This document shows positions 9,578 through 19,965 of a stretch of DNA of 64,000 nt, piece after piece. Under the pieces are notes generated by a model. The model worked only from the letters and a program-made list of their open reading frames with translations. It ran no database searches and had not been told where the DNA came from. Positions within the stretch are counted from its first letter, which is position 1. The number at the start of each line of letters is the position of its first letter. Location of the stretch: assembly GCF_017916325.1 (NCBI RefSeq), contig NC_090154.1:189001-253000 (forward strand), written 5' to 3'. Origin of the DNA: Leishmania martiniquensis. Its lineage: Eukaryota > Euglenozoa > Kinetoplastea > Trypanosomatida > Trypanosomatidae. The position numbers and the translations under genes are program-made.

Positions 9578-11275
9578 ATGAGCACCCTCTTCACCCCCAA
9601 CGCGTGGGAGAGCCATCCACCGTTCCAACCGAACGGCGTGGCCCACATCGGGAGTGAGGCGGCGATGGACGTAAGTGAGCTCGCCAGCCTTGCAGAGCCG
9701 AGTGGCCGTGGCAAAGACGAGGGCGCCGGCCACCGTGGCAAGTCATGCAGTGACTCCCGCAGCGCCTCGCCGGCGGCCACCCACCCCGTCGCCGAGGCGG
9801 ATTCTGTGCAGGCGGACGGTGCCCCCAACGTCAAGTACGGTCTCGTGGTGACTGAAAGCAACAAGGGTGGCGCCGTCTTTGTCGCACAACAGCACTTCAC
9901 CTACCCTGGCCTATACGAGGACGTGCGGTACCCGGTGCGGACCCTTTTCGCGTCGCCGCAGCCACCCTCCGATATGCCGCCGCGAGTGAAGCGGCGACCT
10001 CGTCCCAGTCCGGTGTACGAAAATGACATTGCCGCGGCGGGCGAGCGGGAGCATCGTGCCCAGCGAGAGGTGAGTCGGATGTGGCGAGGGGTATTGTGCC
10101 GCCGCCGGCTTCAGCAGGCTCGCGTAATGGATGAGGTGCTGAACAACCGTGCCCGGCACATTCAGTGCTGGTGGCGCAGTCTGAAAGCGCGATGCCGACG
10201 ACGGCAGCTGCACGCTCTTCGGAAAGAGTGGGCGAAGGAGCGGATGGCGCGCTACATCTCTGCGCGAGTTGAGAACACCAAGAACATGATCTATTGGCAG
10301 CATTGCCGCTATGAAGGCGCCGCAGTACGCATCCAGCGGTCGGTGCGGCGGTACTTTCGAGAGAAACAGCGCCGCCAGTGCGAACTGGAGGGCCTGCCCG
10401 AGTCGGAGTGGCCACCTGCGCTGGAGCCACTTCCCTGCAAGCATCGCCCGTATTTTCCATGGCGCCGTCCGTGTTGCACCGCAGTGGCCCATACGCATGT
10501 AATGGCTGTGGACCATGCGGCGGTGACGGACGGACAACCGCCGTCGAACCGCACCCTATTGCAGTTCCGGGAAGGGAAGGCCGAGGTGCCAACCCCTACG
10601 CAAGACGAGGTGGAGGCGATTAACGTAAAGACGCGGGAGCGGAACGCGCAGCGGGCGTTGGCGCTGTCGACGCCAGAGAGTCTTTCCCGTGCCGAGTGGA
10701 AGACGGAGAACATTCGCCACGAGGATCTTGACTTCAATGCAGGTGTGGTGCAGCGGCTGTACCGTAGCAAGCAGGCCCCGATCAAGGCCCGCACAAAACA
10801 GCTGACGAAGGTGTACCTCGAGAAGACTGCGCGCATCATCGCGCGGACGTTCCGTATGTATGTGTTGATCAAGCGCATGCGCAGTCGCCGATTCAGAACG
10901 GAAGGCCAAGTGCGAGCACGTTTGGCACGGCGCGATGCTGAAAAAGTCGAGGCCCTAAAGGTTGCAGCTGTTTGGCAGCGCGAATTGATGGATGCGAGCG
11001 CGATGTGCATCCAGCGGTGCTGGCACTGGTACCGCTTCGAGCGCAGTGGCGTGGCGCCGCCCTCTTACGCAGCCAAGCAAGTTGTGCCGACACCACCGGG
11101 ATATGGCCTGATTGATGAGCACATAAAGCGGGAGCGGGCGAGGCGGTGGGAAGCCATGAATTTGATGGAGAGGCACGAAATCGAGAAGCAGAAGCACGTG
11201 TACCTCCGCTACGTGCCAGCGGCGACGATCACCTACAAGTGCACCGGCCGCTTTGCTGCAGCGCCGCCGGCCTAG
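9578..11275 (+). CDS. IQ-motif (calmodulin-binding) protein, probably flagellar/cytoskeletal
   Basis: A 565-residue basic protein. The first about 140 residues are weakly structured, with one conserved-looking stretch at about 87-130 (KYGLVVTESNKGGAVFVAQQ and what follows). IQ-like motifs (IQxxxRxxxxR pattern) are visible at about 165-182 (MWRGVLCRRRL), 192-210 (HIQCWWRSLKARCRRRQ), 247-268 (AAVRIQRSVRRYFREKQRRQ), 416-440 (IIARTFRMYVLIKRMR) and 473-491 (MCIQRCWHWYRFERSG). IQ motifs bind calmodulin or calmodulin-like light chains, including the centrin family. Multi-IQ proteins of this kind in trypanosomatids are mostly flagellar or basal-body components, so that location is inferred. No motor domain or other catalytic domain is seen. 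The start is the first ATG after a good splice acceptor. Confidence 0.85.
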   Translation: MSTLFTPNAWESHPPFQPNGVAHIGSEAAMDVSELASLAEPSGRGKDEGAGHRGKSCSDSRSASPAATHPVAEADSVQADGAPNVKYGLVVTESNKGGAVFVAQQHFTYPGLYEDVRYPVRTLFASPQPPSDMPPRVKRRPRPSPVYENDIAAAGEREHRAQREVSRMWRGVLCRRRLQQARVMDEVLNNRARHIQCWWRSLKARCRRRQLHALRKEWAKERMARYISARVENTKNMIYWQHCRYEGAAVRIQRSVRRYFREKQRRQCELEGLPESEWPPALEPLPCKHRPYFPWRRPCCTAVAHTHVMAVDHAAVTDGQPPSNRTLLQFREGKAEVPTPTQDEVEAINVKTRERNAQRALALSTPESLSRAEWKTENIRHEDLDFNAGVVQRLYRSKQAPIKARTKQLTKVYLEKTARIIARTFRMYVLIKRMRSRRFRTEGQVRARLARRDAEKVEALKVAAVWQRELMDASAMCIQRCWHWYRFERSGVAPPSYAAKQVVPTPPGYGLIDEHIKRERARRWEAMNLMERHEIEKQKHVYLRYVPAATITYKCTGRFAAAPPA

Positions 11276-12547
11276 GTATGGCGTGGTGGGCACATACGAG
11301 AAGAAAGGAGGAGTGGGGTGGACGCACGCGCTAGCACCACTGTGTTCTCGATGGCAGTATATGTACACGTGAGTGGTCACTCGGTCTCCCTCTGCGCATC
11401 GTTCCTCTGTGCGTATGAGCGCCCTCCTTTGGGTTGGTTGGACTCCCTCCACCCCCGCCCCTCGCTCTCGTCCTCCCGCCCTCTGCCTTGTCATCACAAG
11501 CGCGGCTTCCATTCGTTCGTCCGCGGCCACCGTCGCGGCCCGGGCAGGATGCGTATCCGCCCCCGTCCCCCGCCCCTCCTTGCATTCACCCCGCCCTCTG
11601 CTCACATGCCCACTGCCCTCAGCCCCTCCCCTCTCCGTCGGAAGAGCCGATGTACAGCACACTCCGCCTCCAATCTGTTCATCATTTCTCTTTTTGTCGT
11701 TTGTCCTTTTCTATGTTGGCCCCCTCTTCCCCCAGCACTGTGGCATCGCCACCTTTTCATGTCTTCTTCGTTTCAGATCTGCCTGGAACTCCGGCTATGT
11801 ACGCATGTATAAGTGATGTGCGCCTGCGCGCAGCAGGCGGTGTACACGTGTGTGTGTGTGTGCATGCGTGCTTATGGCAAAGCACGCCACTCCCTCTGCC
11901 TTCGCCCTCACTCTCTGTATAGTTATGTCAGTCATATTCGGTCTTCTCTTTCGCTCTCATAGGCACACCCACGGGCGCATTGGGTGAAAGCTGCGCACAC
12001 ACTCGGTTTCATGCACCCGTCTCCCTAAGCCGTGCCTCCCCGTGCCTCCACCACGCAAGGCCCGCGTCCATCGCGTTCCACGCACCTCTCTTAGCTCTCT
12101 CTTTCTCTGTGCCACAGGATGCTGCGATCGATTGCAACGGCATCAGTGGAAGGTCCTGCTGCCTTATTGTGCCCACTGTTAGGGGCCGCTAGAGAGCAGT
12201 GGGCAGCAGCTAAAGCTCCTTTCTTTATCGGGGCGTTGGCAACGGCCTTCCTCCTGCACGTTGGCATTTGGCCAGTGAGGTGACTTTGGCAATCTCACCG
12301 CACGCCGGACTAACGATGACGCTTCGTGTGGCGCTTTCCCCATGTGGGCCCATGGCTGAGGCGCTCATGCGCCTGCTCATGTTTTCCATCCTGTGCGCTG
12401 AGTAGCGATCGCCTTGCCTCTCTTTCCCCCTCACCCTCGTCGTGGGCCTCTTCTCTGCACTCCTCCCCCGTCCCCAAACTTCCACACGCGCGCACGAACG
12501 CGCGTTCACGTCTCCTTTTTTCCCTTCTCTCTCCATCGCCGCATCCG

Positions 12548-12572
12548 CTCTCTCTCTCTCTCTCCCTCTCTG
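12548..12572. repeat. TC dinucleotide microsatellite
   Basis: An almost pure TC run in the spacer before the LRRC56-like gene. Confidence 0.75.
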
Positions 12573-13447
12573 CACATGCAGACACGAACACAACGGTGCG
12601 TAGGCGACTCTCGTCAAAAAGCACATACACCCGCAAAGCTGCACAGCGCCCGCGTGCGGCCAGACCCCCGTCTGGCTGGCTGCCTGCCTCGCCCCCCCTC
12701 CCTCACCTTCACCTTTCAGCGTGCAGCACATTTGCTTTGAAGAAAGGGCCAAGCAAAAATAGAGACGCACAGTTATATATTTTTTTTGCACGACCAATTG
12801 TCGCACTCGTGTCGCGCGCTCACACCCTCACATTGCCACCATTTCAGGCGCATCTCGCCTTGCTTGTGTGTCCTGTTGTCGACTTGCGAACGCGCCTTGA
12901 TCGCTCTCTCTCGGCCTGACTGTCTGTCTGTCTTCTCTTTCTGGTTGGGTATTGCTGAGCGCTGCGCTCCTCACCTCCCGCTTCCCCCTCTCTGTCGCGC
13001 CATTCACTCTATGGTCTTAGTTCTGTTAAGCGGCCTTCCGTGTCACTCGCGGCTTTTTTTTTGAATCGTTATTTGCCTGTGCTGTATTGGCGCCAGTGGC
13101 GTTCGATACCCGTGCTTGCGGGCTGACAGTTTTTTTGGTTCCCGGCATCAGCCGCGCGTAGGTGCGCCGGTGCGCTGCACGCGCATCGGGTACTCTTCAC
13201 CCCCTCCCTGTCCCTCTCCCAGTGTGCCGCCATCCATCACTACCGCACCACATTGCTTGGCTCACGATCCTCTCAAGTCCTCACTCACTCCCAAAGGCGC
13301 GCAGGCACGCGGACGAGGAGCGGGCTAGTGGTGAGCAGAGACGAAGGCGGCATTGACTTCTACAGAGGCGCACTCGCGTTACCGACGTGCCTCAGGGAGA
13401 ATAGCGAGGGTCCAAGAGAACGTGGCAGCGGCCAACAAAGCAAGTCG

Positions 13448-13488
13448 TCCTCCTTTTTTTGCCTCGCCACTCTCGTACGCTCACACAG
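13448..13488 (+). promoter_or_regulatory. Predicted trans-splice acceptor for the LRRC56-like gene
   Basis: The first AG after a T/C-rich stretch (13448-13486) is at 13487-13488, in CACACAG. The resulting 5' UTR would be about 79 nt. Confidence 0.55.
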
Positions 13489-13567
13489 GTGCCAGCCCGT
13501 GCAGCACTATACCCACTCGCCAAGCTAGGAGCAGCGACAGGGCTGATCGATTCTGTGAGCGAAACAG

Positions 13568-16246
13568 ATGGATCTGATGCCTGCGCCGCACACCACGCAG
13601 CCGTCCTCAACGGCGCGGGTACTCGGCGGTGCCGGTCGTAGCGCCTACCCTGCCTACCTTGGAGCTTCACGCGGCGTTTCCACACCACCGCCACAGCGGC
13701 CGCGTCTTTTCACGTGCGCGAGCGTCGCACGCAGGTCGCCTCCGCCGCCAGCTCGGTTGGAGCCCATTCCGTCATCGACACTATGCTCGCCGGTGCAGCA
13801 ACAACACACGTTGAAGAATACCCTCGACAGTTCAGCGGCCAACGGCTTCAATGACGCGAAGGGCGACGTGCCCGGCGCGGGGGCGGCTGCATGTGGTGAA
13901 CCGGGTAGTGCACGTCCGCCGCTAGATGTGTCGCTCCTTGCCTATGAGGGCTTGCTGCCGCGCGTAGGTCGTGGAATCTTTACGGCGTGCGAGGCCAACC
14001 TCGAATCGGCACTGCTGCCCGCTCACGCGCATCCGCCGCTCCCTCAGAAAGTGGGACTCGCTGGCCCGCCGCATGCGCTTGCAGCAAACAGCTATAGCGA
14101 AGCCATAGCGGCGGATGGAAGCGGTAGCTCCGCTGCTGGCGTCATCGAGTCGCCGAGCACGTTGCGGAGCGCCGCTGGCGTGCCGTGCATACAGGCCGTT
14201 GGGAGTGGCAAACGTCACCGCATGATCAGCTCCACCGATACGCAGCACAGCTCAGCGAGCAGTGAACTGGCGCCCCCGCGTACCCGTGGAGCTTTTAGCT
14301 ATGGTAGCGTCACCGTAGAATCGGCTGCTCTGCACGACGCTGCCGTCGATGCACCCGTGACGCACCCTTTGCTAGCCTCTGTGACACATCAGGTGGCCGA
14401 GGACCACAAGTTGGAGGCGAATGACGCGCTGCAGCGCTGCTTAACGCGCGGTAGCCACAGCACTGTCGGTTGCAGTGCGTCTTTCATCCACACAGGCGAC
14501 GCTGGCGCATCTATAAAGCTGGACGCGGCCACGCCACTGGCGGGCCAGCACGCGTTGAGCGACGAAGTGGCGGATGCGCAATGCCTCATCTTTGAGGAAA
14601 GTGTCGACACGGCCACGGTTCTCACACCAGCCGAGCTGCAGCCGATGAGGTCAGAAGCGGCACTGGGCCATGTGTATCAGCGCGCCGCGGACGACTCACC
14701 GACGCCGTATCAAAGGCGGGTCGTCACGGCTGACGTGCTGCGTGACTGGACAGGTTGGGAGGATCTCCAGCTGGTGCTTACCGCGGAGCTCCGCGTGGAT
14801 GCAGACACGATGATCGGCGTCGACCAGATCGGCACACATCTGCCCTCCGTGGTGTCGCTGAAGCTCCACAACTCGCGCATTCCCCGTGTGCGCCAGCTCG
14901 GTACTGGCTACCACGCGCTTAAGTACCTGTGGTTAAACAGATGCCACCTCTCGGACCTGCATGGCATCGCGGCGTGCTGTCCGTCACTGGTGGATTTATA
15001 TCTCCCCTTCAACCACGTGCGTGATGTCGCCCCGGTCATGGCGCTCGCCGCGACGTTAGAGGTGCTAGACCTTGAGGGCAATCTGCTCGAGGACGCCGCG
15101 GAGCTGGGTGATGTCCTCTCCTCTCTGCATGGGGTGCGTGCCCTGTCTCTCCTCGGGAACCCGCTGACGTGCCACCATCAAGCACGCGTGCGGCAGGCAT
15201 ATCGAGATTTGCTCGCCGAGGAGGGGCTCAGGGCGAGCGCGAGCACAGGGGCTTCGGACACTGTGCCCTCCTCAGTACCGCCGCAGATGGAGCACATGCC
15301 CTTCTCACCGGTCTTGGCGGCGTGGGTGCGCCTCCTTATGCCGCAGCTGCAGACGCTCAATGATGTACCTGTGGATGTCGCTGTATCGAGTTCCTGCACC
15401 GCGTCTCCTCTGCACGGGCCCTTGACAGGGGAGGTGAGCCGACCGCTGGCAGCGCCGACTCCGGCTCACGTGGATCCGCTGGATGATGCCTTGGCTGAGG
15501 AGCTCCGACTGGTAGAGGCGTGTGTGCGGGGCACCGATGTCTTCGACCCCCTTCTCGCTGCAGTGGAAGCGGCAAACCAGCACATCTACACTCGCCCCTC
15601 CACCTCGCGCAGTGGTGCGCAGCGGCGTCTCGTCCCGACGACAGCCATGGGGGTCGCTCGTCCTTTCACCTCGCTGTGGGCCAAGGCACCCGTCCGACTC
15701 GGTTCTTCTGCGACGTCGACGTCCGACGCATCAACGCTCACGACGGGGGCTGTGCTAGCTGGTAACGCGACAGCGGGCCTGCGACGCCGACTAGCGTCGC
15801 CATCGACACCACCCTTTGACGCGGCGCAGAAAGGCTTGTCCGGAACCGCTGCTGTCGCCGCTGTCGGCCCCACCGAAGGCGCTGATACGAGTGCACCACT
15901 CAGTGGTATCTGTGGCAGTGACTCACAAGACGGCGCCGCGTTCCCCGCCGACCTGGGCGAGGATCCTCGAATTGCCGCGCTGCTGGCCAACGACAGCGAA
16001 GAGGAAGAATGGGAGCACTTCAAGGCGTCGCTTCTTCGGTGCCAATCGACAGAGTCTGCTTCCGTGCCGAGACTGGGCGCCTCCACCAACACTATGGCGG
16101 CGGCCTCCTCCGATCATGCACTCCCGCACACGGAGAACGGCGAATTCCCCTCCGCGGCGAATGCGCTGCAGGCTGACGGCTTCGATAAGGTGCTGCGCGC
16201 GGAGCTGACGCGTCTGCGGATGCGGATAGCGAAGGAGAGCCGATAA
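13568..16246 (+). CDS. LRRC56: LRRC56-like leucine-rich-repeat protein (outer dynein arm factor)
   Basis: The protein has 892 residues. A low-complexity N-terminal half leads to four or five leucine-rich repeats at about 425-545, including VSLKLHNSRIPRVRQLG, LKYLWLNRCHLSDLHGI, LVDLYLPFNHVRDVAPV, LEVLDLEGNLLEDAAEL and RALSLLGNPL. The order and the signature phrases (LWLxRCxLxDLxGI; LEVLDLEGNxxED; L.GNP) match the LRRC56/ODA8 family as I know it. In Chlamydomonas, trypanosomes and humans this protein is needed for assembly or distal docking of outer dynein arms, working with intraflagellar transport. Expected site: cytoplasm and flagellum. The C-terminal half is mostly disordered but has an acidic helix at about 797-826 (EDPRIAALLANDSEEEEWEH). 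The start is the first ATG of the frame, but the Met four codons in would serve equally. It is longer than vertebrate LRRC56 because of the disordered tails. Confidence 0.85.
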   Translation: MDLMPAPHTTQPSSTARVLGGAGRSAYPAYLGASRGVSTPPPQRPRLFTCASVARRSPPPPARLEPIPSSTLCSPVQQQHTLKNTLDSSAANGFNDAKGDVPGAGAAACGEPGSARPPLDVSLLAYEGLLPRVGRGIFTACEANLESALLPAHAHPPLPQKVGLAGPPHALAANSYSEAIAADGSGSSAAGVIESPSTLRSAAGVPCIQAVGSGKRHRMISSTDTQHSSASSELAPPRTRGAFSYGSVTVESAALHDAAVDAPVTHPLLASVTHQVAEDHKLEANDALQRCLTRGSHSTVGCSASFIHTGDAGASIKLDAATPLAGQHALSDEVADAQCLIFEESVDTATVLTPAELQPMRSEAALGHVYQRAADDSPTPYQRRVVTADVLRDWTGWEDLQLVLTAELRVDADTMIGVDQIGTHLPSVVSLKLHNSRIPRVRQLGTGYHALKYLWLNRCHLSDLHGIAACCPSLVDLYLPFNHVRDVAPVMALAATLEVLDLEGNLLEDAAELGDVLSSLHGVRALSLLGNPLTCHHQARVRQAYRDLLAEEGLRASASTGASDTVPSSVPPQMEHMPFSPVLAAWVRLLMPQLQTLNDVPVDVAVSSSCTASPLHGPLTGEVSRPLAAPTPAHVDPLDDALAEELRLVEACVRGTDVFDPLLAAVEAANQHIYTRPSTSRSGAQRRLVPTTAMGVARPFTSLWAKAPVRLGSSATSTSDASTLTTGAVLAGNATAGLRRRLASPSTPPFDAAQKGLSGTAAVAAVGPTEGADTSAPLSGICGSDSQDGAAFPADLGEDPRIAALLANDSEEEEWEHFKASLLRCQSTESASVPRLGASTNTMAAASSDHALPHTENGEFPSAANALQADGFDKVLRAELTRLRMRIAKESR

Positions 16247-16899
16247 TATACGTTCACTAAGAGCACATTTTTGCCTTTTCTTTTCCCCTTTTCCCAGTTT
16301 CTGCGTGCGTGCCTGGAAGGAAAGAGGGAGGGAGTGAGGGGGTGATGTATATACTGGTAAGCGGAAGAGATGGCCCACCGCCCGCGCAACACCTTCCTCA
16401 CCTTTCGTTCTCGCTCTCTTTCTCTCTGTACTTCTTTTTCTTTTTGTTGTTGCCGCTCTTAGCGTTGCGTGCTGTGGTGCGGACGCGTTTTTCGTTTTCT
16501 TTTCTGTAACGCTTGAGCGTCTCTCTCCCCCCCCCCCACACACACACACAAACATTTTGCGTTGCACAACATCGAATGACTGGAGTCGTCTTGATTTTTG
16601 TTGTTTTTTGGCCGATTCACAGGATGCGGACCATGTAGATAGAGAGAGAGCTCATCATAAGGCCCCCCTCCCCCTCTCCTCCCTTTCGTATTGTGTGTAC
16701 AGATGTATCCCGTCCCCTCTGCTTTAACGAACAGGCGCGGAAGCGACAAATCCGCTCCCATTTCTTTTTCTCTGAAATGGCACTTTCTCTGTCTCGTCGT
16801 CTCCCTCCCCCGTCTCTCTCCCTTCTCCCCCCTTCCCTCTCTTTGTGATCATTTCCGTTGCCTTTTAGAGACTTCGTTGCTGCTGCTGCTGGTGCGTGC

Positions 16900-16917
16900 G
16901 TGTGTGTGTGTGTGTGT
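16900..16917. repeat. TG dinucleotide microsatellite
   Basis: Nine TG units in tandem, preceded by GC-interrupted units. Confidence 0.8.
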
Positions 16918-18823
16918 TTGCATGAGGCGATCCCCCTTCTGTTTTTCGCTCTTTTCTTTTTGTCGCGCCTCGCCCACTTCAACTGTCTCCAGCCTCCCTC
17001 CGTTTTCATCAAGCGCCGCCCTGCGCGTGGTGACTGTGGGCCAGTTTGCCATGTGCCGTTTCAAAGGAAGAGGGGAGGGAGCTGCCAAACAACGCTGCTC
17101 TTTGCCTTATTGTGACCCTTCCCATACCTCCTCCACCCCCCCACACACACACACTCGTGCTCTCCTTCAGACTCTTTTAAATGTCGTCGGCACACACAAG
17201 CGTGGGGGGAGGGCATTAGAATGGCGCTTGTGCGACGCCCATCCCCTCTCCCCCTTTCCACGAAGACGTAGGGAGCTCCTTTCGCGCTCAAGCGCCTCTC
17301 TCTCTCACCCGTGCCACGGAAGCTAAGTAGCGCTGTCGATGGCGCCGTCAGTCACCCTCCGCGGATATGCCGCGGAGCTGCCAGTGAGAGAGAACAGTGC
17401 GCTGGGATCGGCCTCCTCCCCCCTCCCTCCTTCACCAAGCCTGCATACAAGCCCCCTGTGTAGGTTGGTGCTTTGAACAGCAGCGCACATGCGATGTTTC
17501 CCCCCCCCCTCTGCTTTACGGCTGCCACGCACGCCCAGCGAGAGGCTCCCTTCCACTGAAATCTTTTTTGCTCGCGATTGGCACACACGTACCGACACAC
17601 AGACGTATACATATATACATATACATGCTTATGTTTCGTCTGATTGCGCCCCCCCTCTCCTCCCTTCCCTCTCTTCTCTTCTTTTTGTTGTTTTGTGTCT
17701 GTGTGAGATGCTCACTTCCGCTGCTGCGACCGCTGCGAGGGACACTGCTGTAGCTCTCCTCTTTCTTCCTCCGTGTTAGAAGCGCTTGCGGGCGATTTGT
17801 TGCTCGAGCCCTGGCGCTCCAAGTTGTTTTTTTTTCATGTGGCGGGAGGAGGGAAGGGGTTGGCTGTGGGCACAAAAGCGTACATCTACGTTCCGGAAGG
17901 GGAGCAGAACCAGATGGTGACGCGCCATATCACCGCTACCGCAGACTGGGTAAAGCTCCATGACAGGGCGCCCGCTCCGAGTTGCGGCCGGCGCTTCCTC
18001 GCCCTCTCTTACCTTTTCCTCTCTTGTCTCTCGGACGCATTTTTTCGTCTCCCGTTTGGTGGACGATGCGTGTATTTGTACGAATAGGGGAATACGAAGA
18101 AAAAAAACAGCACAAGGGGGAGGCTGTGGCTGTGGGGTAGGGGGGGGCTAGAGAGAGAGGGAGAGGGACTCGAAGGTGTGTATGTGTGTGTGTGGCGACC
18201 TCTGACTCGATCTCTCTGAGTTTTCCCCATTTCTGTCAGTCCCCTGCTGTGAGCGTCTTCCATTGGCGTATCTGAAAGCTCTTCTGTGCGTGTGTGCCTC
18301 CATGCCGATTCCGCTGTGCTCTTTTCGCGCGGCTCATTACCCATTTTTGTTTTATTTTTTTTCTCCGTCATTGTGCTCCACGGCGCTCTCAAAGCCTCAT
18401 GTGTACTGTGTGTGCTCGCTTTCCGTGACGCCCATTGGTGCGTCCGACTAGCGCCATATTTCCATCGCGAGCGCGCAAGTGTGTTGGCGTGCCTGTGTCC
18501 TCTGGCCCTGTTGGCCGTGGTGACTTCGCCATCTTGCCGCCGCCTCCACCTCCGGCTTGACCGACACAACGGCAGCCCCAAGGAGGCTGCTGGGGGTTCC
18601 AAGAGCGTCATCTGAAATACAACGATAGGGGGAGGGAGAACAGATTCGGTGGGGAGAGATGTGCTGAGCGCCAAAGCGGCAACGATGCGCGCGGAGAATG
18701 AGAGCGAAAGTCTGTGTGCGCGTGCACAAATTGCGCATCGCGCTCTTTTTGCTTTCCAGCTGAATTTTTCTTCTCACCCTCGCCGTTGATGACGGAAGCG
18801 CACAGCACTGTGTTGCGATGCCA

Positions 18824-19249
18824 GCCCATTGCAACCCGCCCCCTATCCCTCCTCCTCTCCATGCGAATGCTGCCTCACCTCCTGTAGTGGTACAGGGTCA
18901 TGCGCCCCCGACCCAGGGGCGGCCTGTGACAGCTGATGCGCTTGCGCCATGCATGTGATGGACGACGTGTCGGCATCACTCGTCCGGCCCTCACGCTGCC
19001 CGCTGGTGTGGCGAGGACCGGCGCCCCGCGCGTGTGCGCTGCGGCGGCGCAGAGTGAGAGTGGCGGGAGCGGACCACTGGAGAGACTGCCGTTATTATTA
19101 TTATTATTTTCCTATTCGTTTTTCTCGCTGTTCCGCTCCTCCTCTTTTTCTTCGGGAGGGAGGCCAATGCGACTCGTCGAAGGGCCGCCATCTCAGTCGC
19201 TTATTTTTTTTTATCCCTACGCGCCTTCCGCCTGCTCCTCCGCGCCTCT
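18824..19249 (+). repeat. Dispersed repeat A, copy 1 (SIDER-like)
   Basis: About 425 bp nearly identical, in the same orientation, to 32339-32762. The match begins at CCCATTGC and ends at CGCGCCTCT, with only small changes in the first about 25 bp. It contains a complex GC-rich body, a TTA triplet run and a T9 run, both of equal length in the two copies. Size, location in a spacer/3' UTR and dispersed nature fit the Leishmania SIDER elements (short degenerate relatives of ingi/L1Tc retroposons that influence mRNA stability), but I cannot confirm the SIDER signature by eye. Confidence 0.7.
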
Positions 19250-19715
19250 TCTTTTTGTATGCCCGCATTGGTTGGCGTCAGGGCACCCTCACACCCGTAA
19301 GGAAACGAATGGCAACCAAGGCCTCAGAAGCCACGACAGAGTGCGCAGGCAGTTTTGGACCTCTCCCCTCATCCCAAGAGAAAAGAACAAGAGGCGGATA
19401 CCCGCGAAGGCGGTTGGAGAGGAGGGCGCTCGACGAAGACAAGGCAGCGCAAGGGGAGAAAGGAAAGGCGAGTTGCCTCTCTCTGGTGTCTCCAATACCA
19501 ACCCGCGGCGGCTTTCTTACGCGTCGCCTCGCACACGTGGCACGTGACGCGTTGAGCGCACTAGTCCTACCTCAGAAGATTCCGTATGTGCCTTTTTATT
19601 GTTGAGGAGACCGCGCTGCATGGCACGAGAGCAATCTTCTAGACCTCTGGCGGGTTGATACGGTCGCTGCGCGTCTCTCTCGTTCACCATGGAAGTGCTT
19701 GCATGTTCTCTTCGA

Positions 19716-19755
19716 ACTTCTCTGTCTCCCTCTCCCCCTTCCCTCTGCCCTTCAG
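19716..19755 (+). promoter_or_regulatory. Predicted trans-splice acceptor for methionine aminopeptidase 1
   Basis: A long pyrimidine tract ends in TTCAG with the AG at 19754-19755. The predicted 5' UTR is about 210 nt and contains no ATG before 19966, which supports that start codon. Confidence 0.65.
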
Positions 19756-19965
19756 CACGCACCACATCCCCACCACCCCCTCCTCTTCCACGTACCGGTC
19801 TTTGAAGGAGCGCGGCAGAGCCCCCACGCCATCCAGCCGTGACGAAACGGAGCAGAATATAAAAAAATCAGAGACCCATCCGAAGGGAAACGGGGGCCCG
19901 TCAACACCGCTGGCATCGCTTCCACGGCGCTTTCATTTTCTTCTTTCGAGCTCCATTCTTGTATA

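Larger units (their letters stand above)
11276..13567. other. 2.3-kb intergenic UTR-like region
   Basis: No gene supported. It is strongly pyrimidine-biased on the + strand, with a GT run near 11850-11865, a TC microsatellite at 12548-12572 and a T-run near 12780. ORFs on both strands translate simple sequence (His/Thr/Ser/Pro on +, Glu/Arg/Gly on -). The acceptor for the LRRC56-like gene is at its end. Confidence 0.6.
16247..19965. other. 3.7-kb intergenic region with dispersed repeat A
   Basis: No gene supported. It comprises pyrimidine-rich DNA with C-runs (about 16527-16537), a TG microsatellite (16900-16917), TA/CA tracts (near 17605) and G-rich runs (near 18140). The first copy of repeat A (18824-19249) and the acceptor for methionine aminopeptidase are inside it. 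ORFs of 200-220 aa on both strands at 16691-17326, 18009-18674 and 18936-19605 have UTR or repeat composition and no family match. Confidence 0.6.

Noticed and set aside
18936..19605. Two overlapping + strand ORFs starting in repeat A
   Set aside because: The same starts recur in repeat A copy 2 with different, shorter endings, so they are repeat translations rather than genes.
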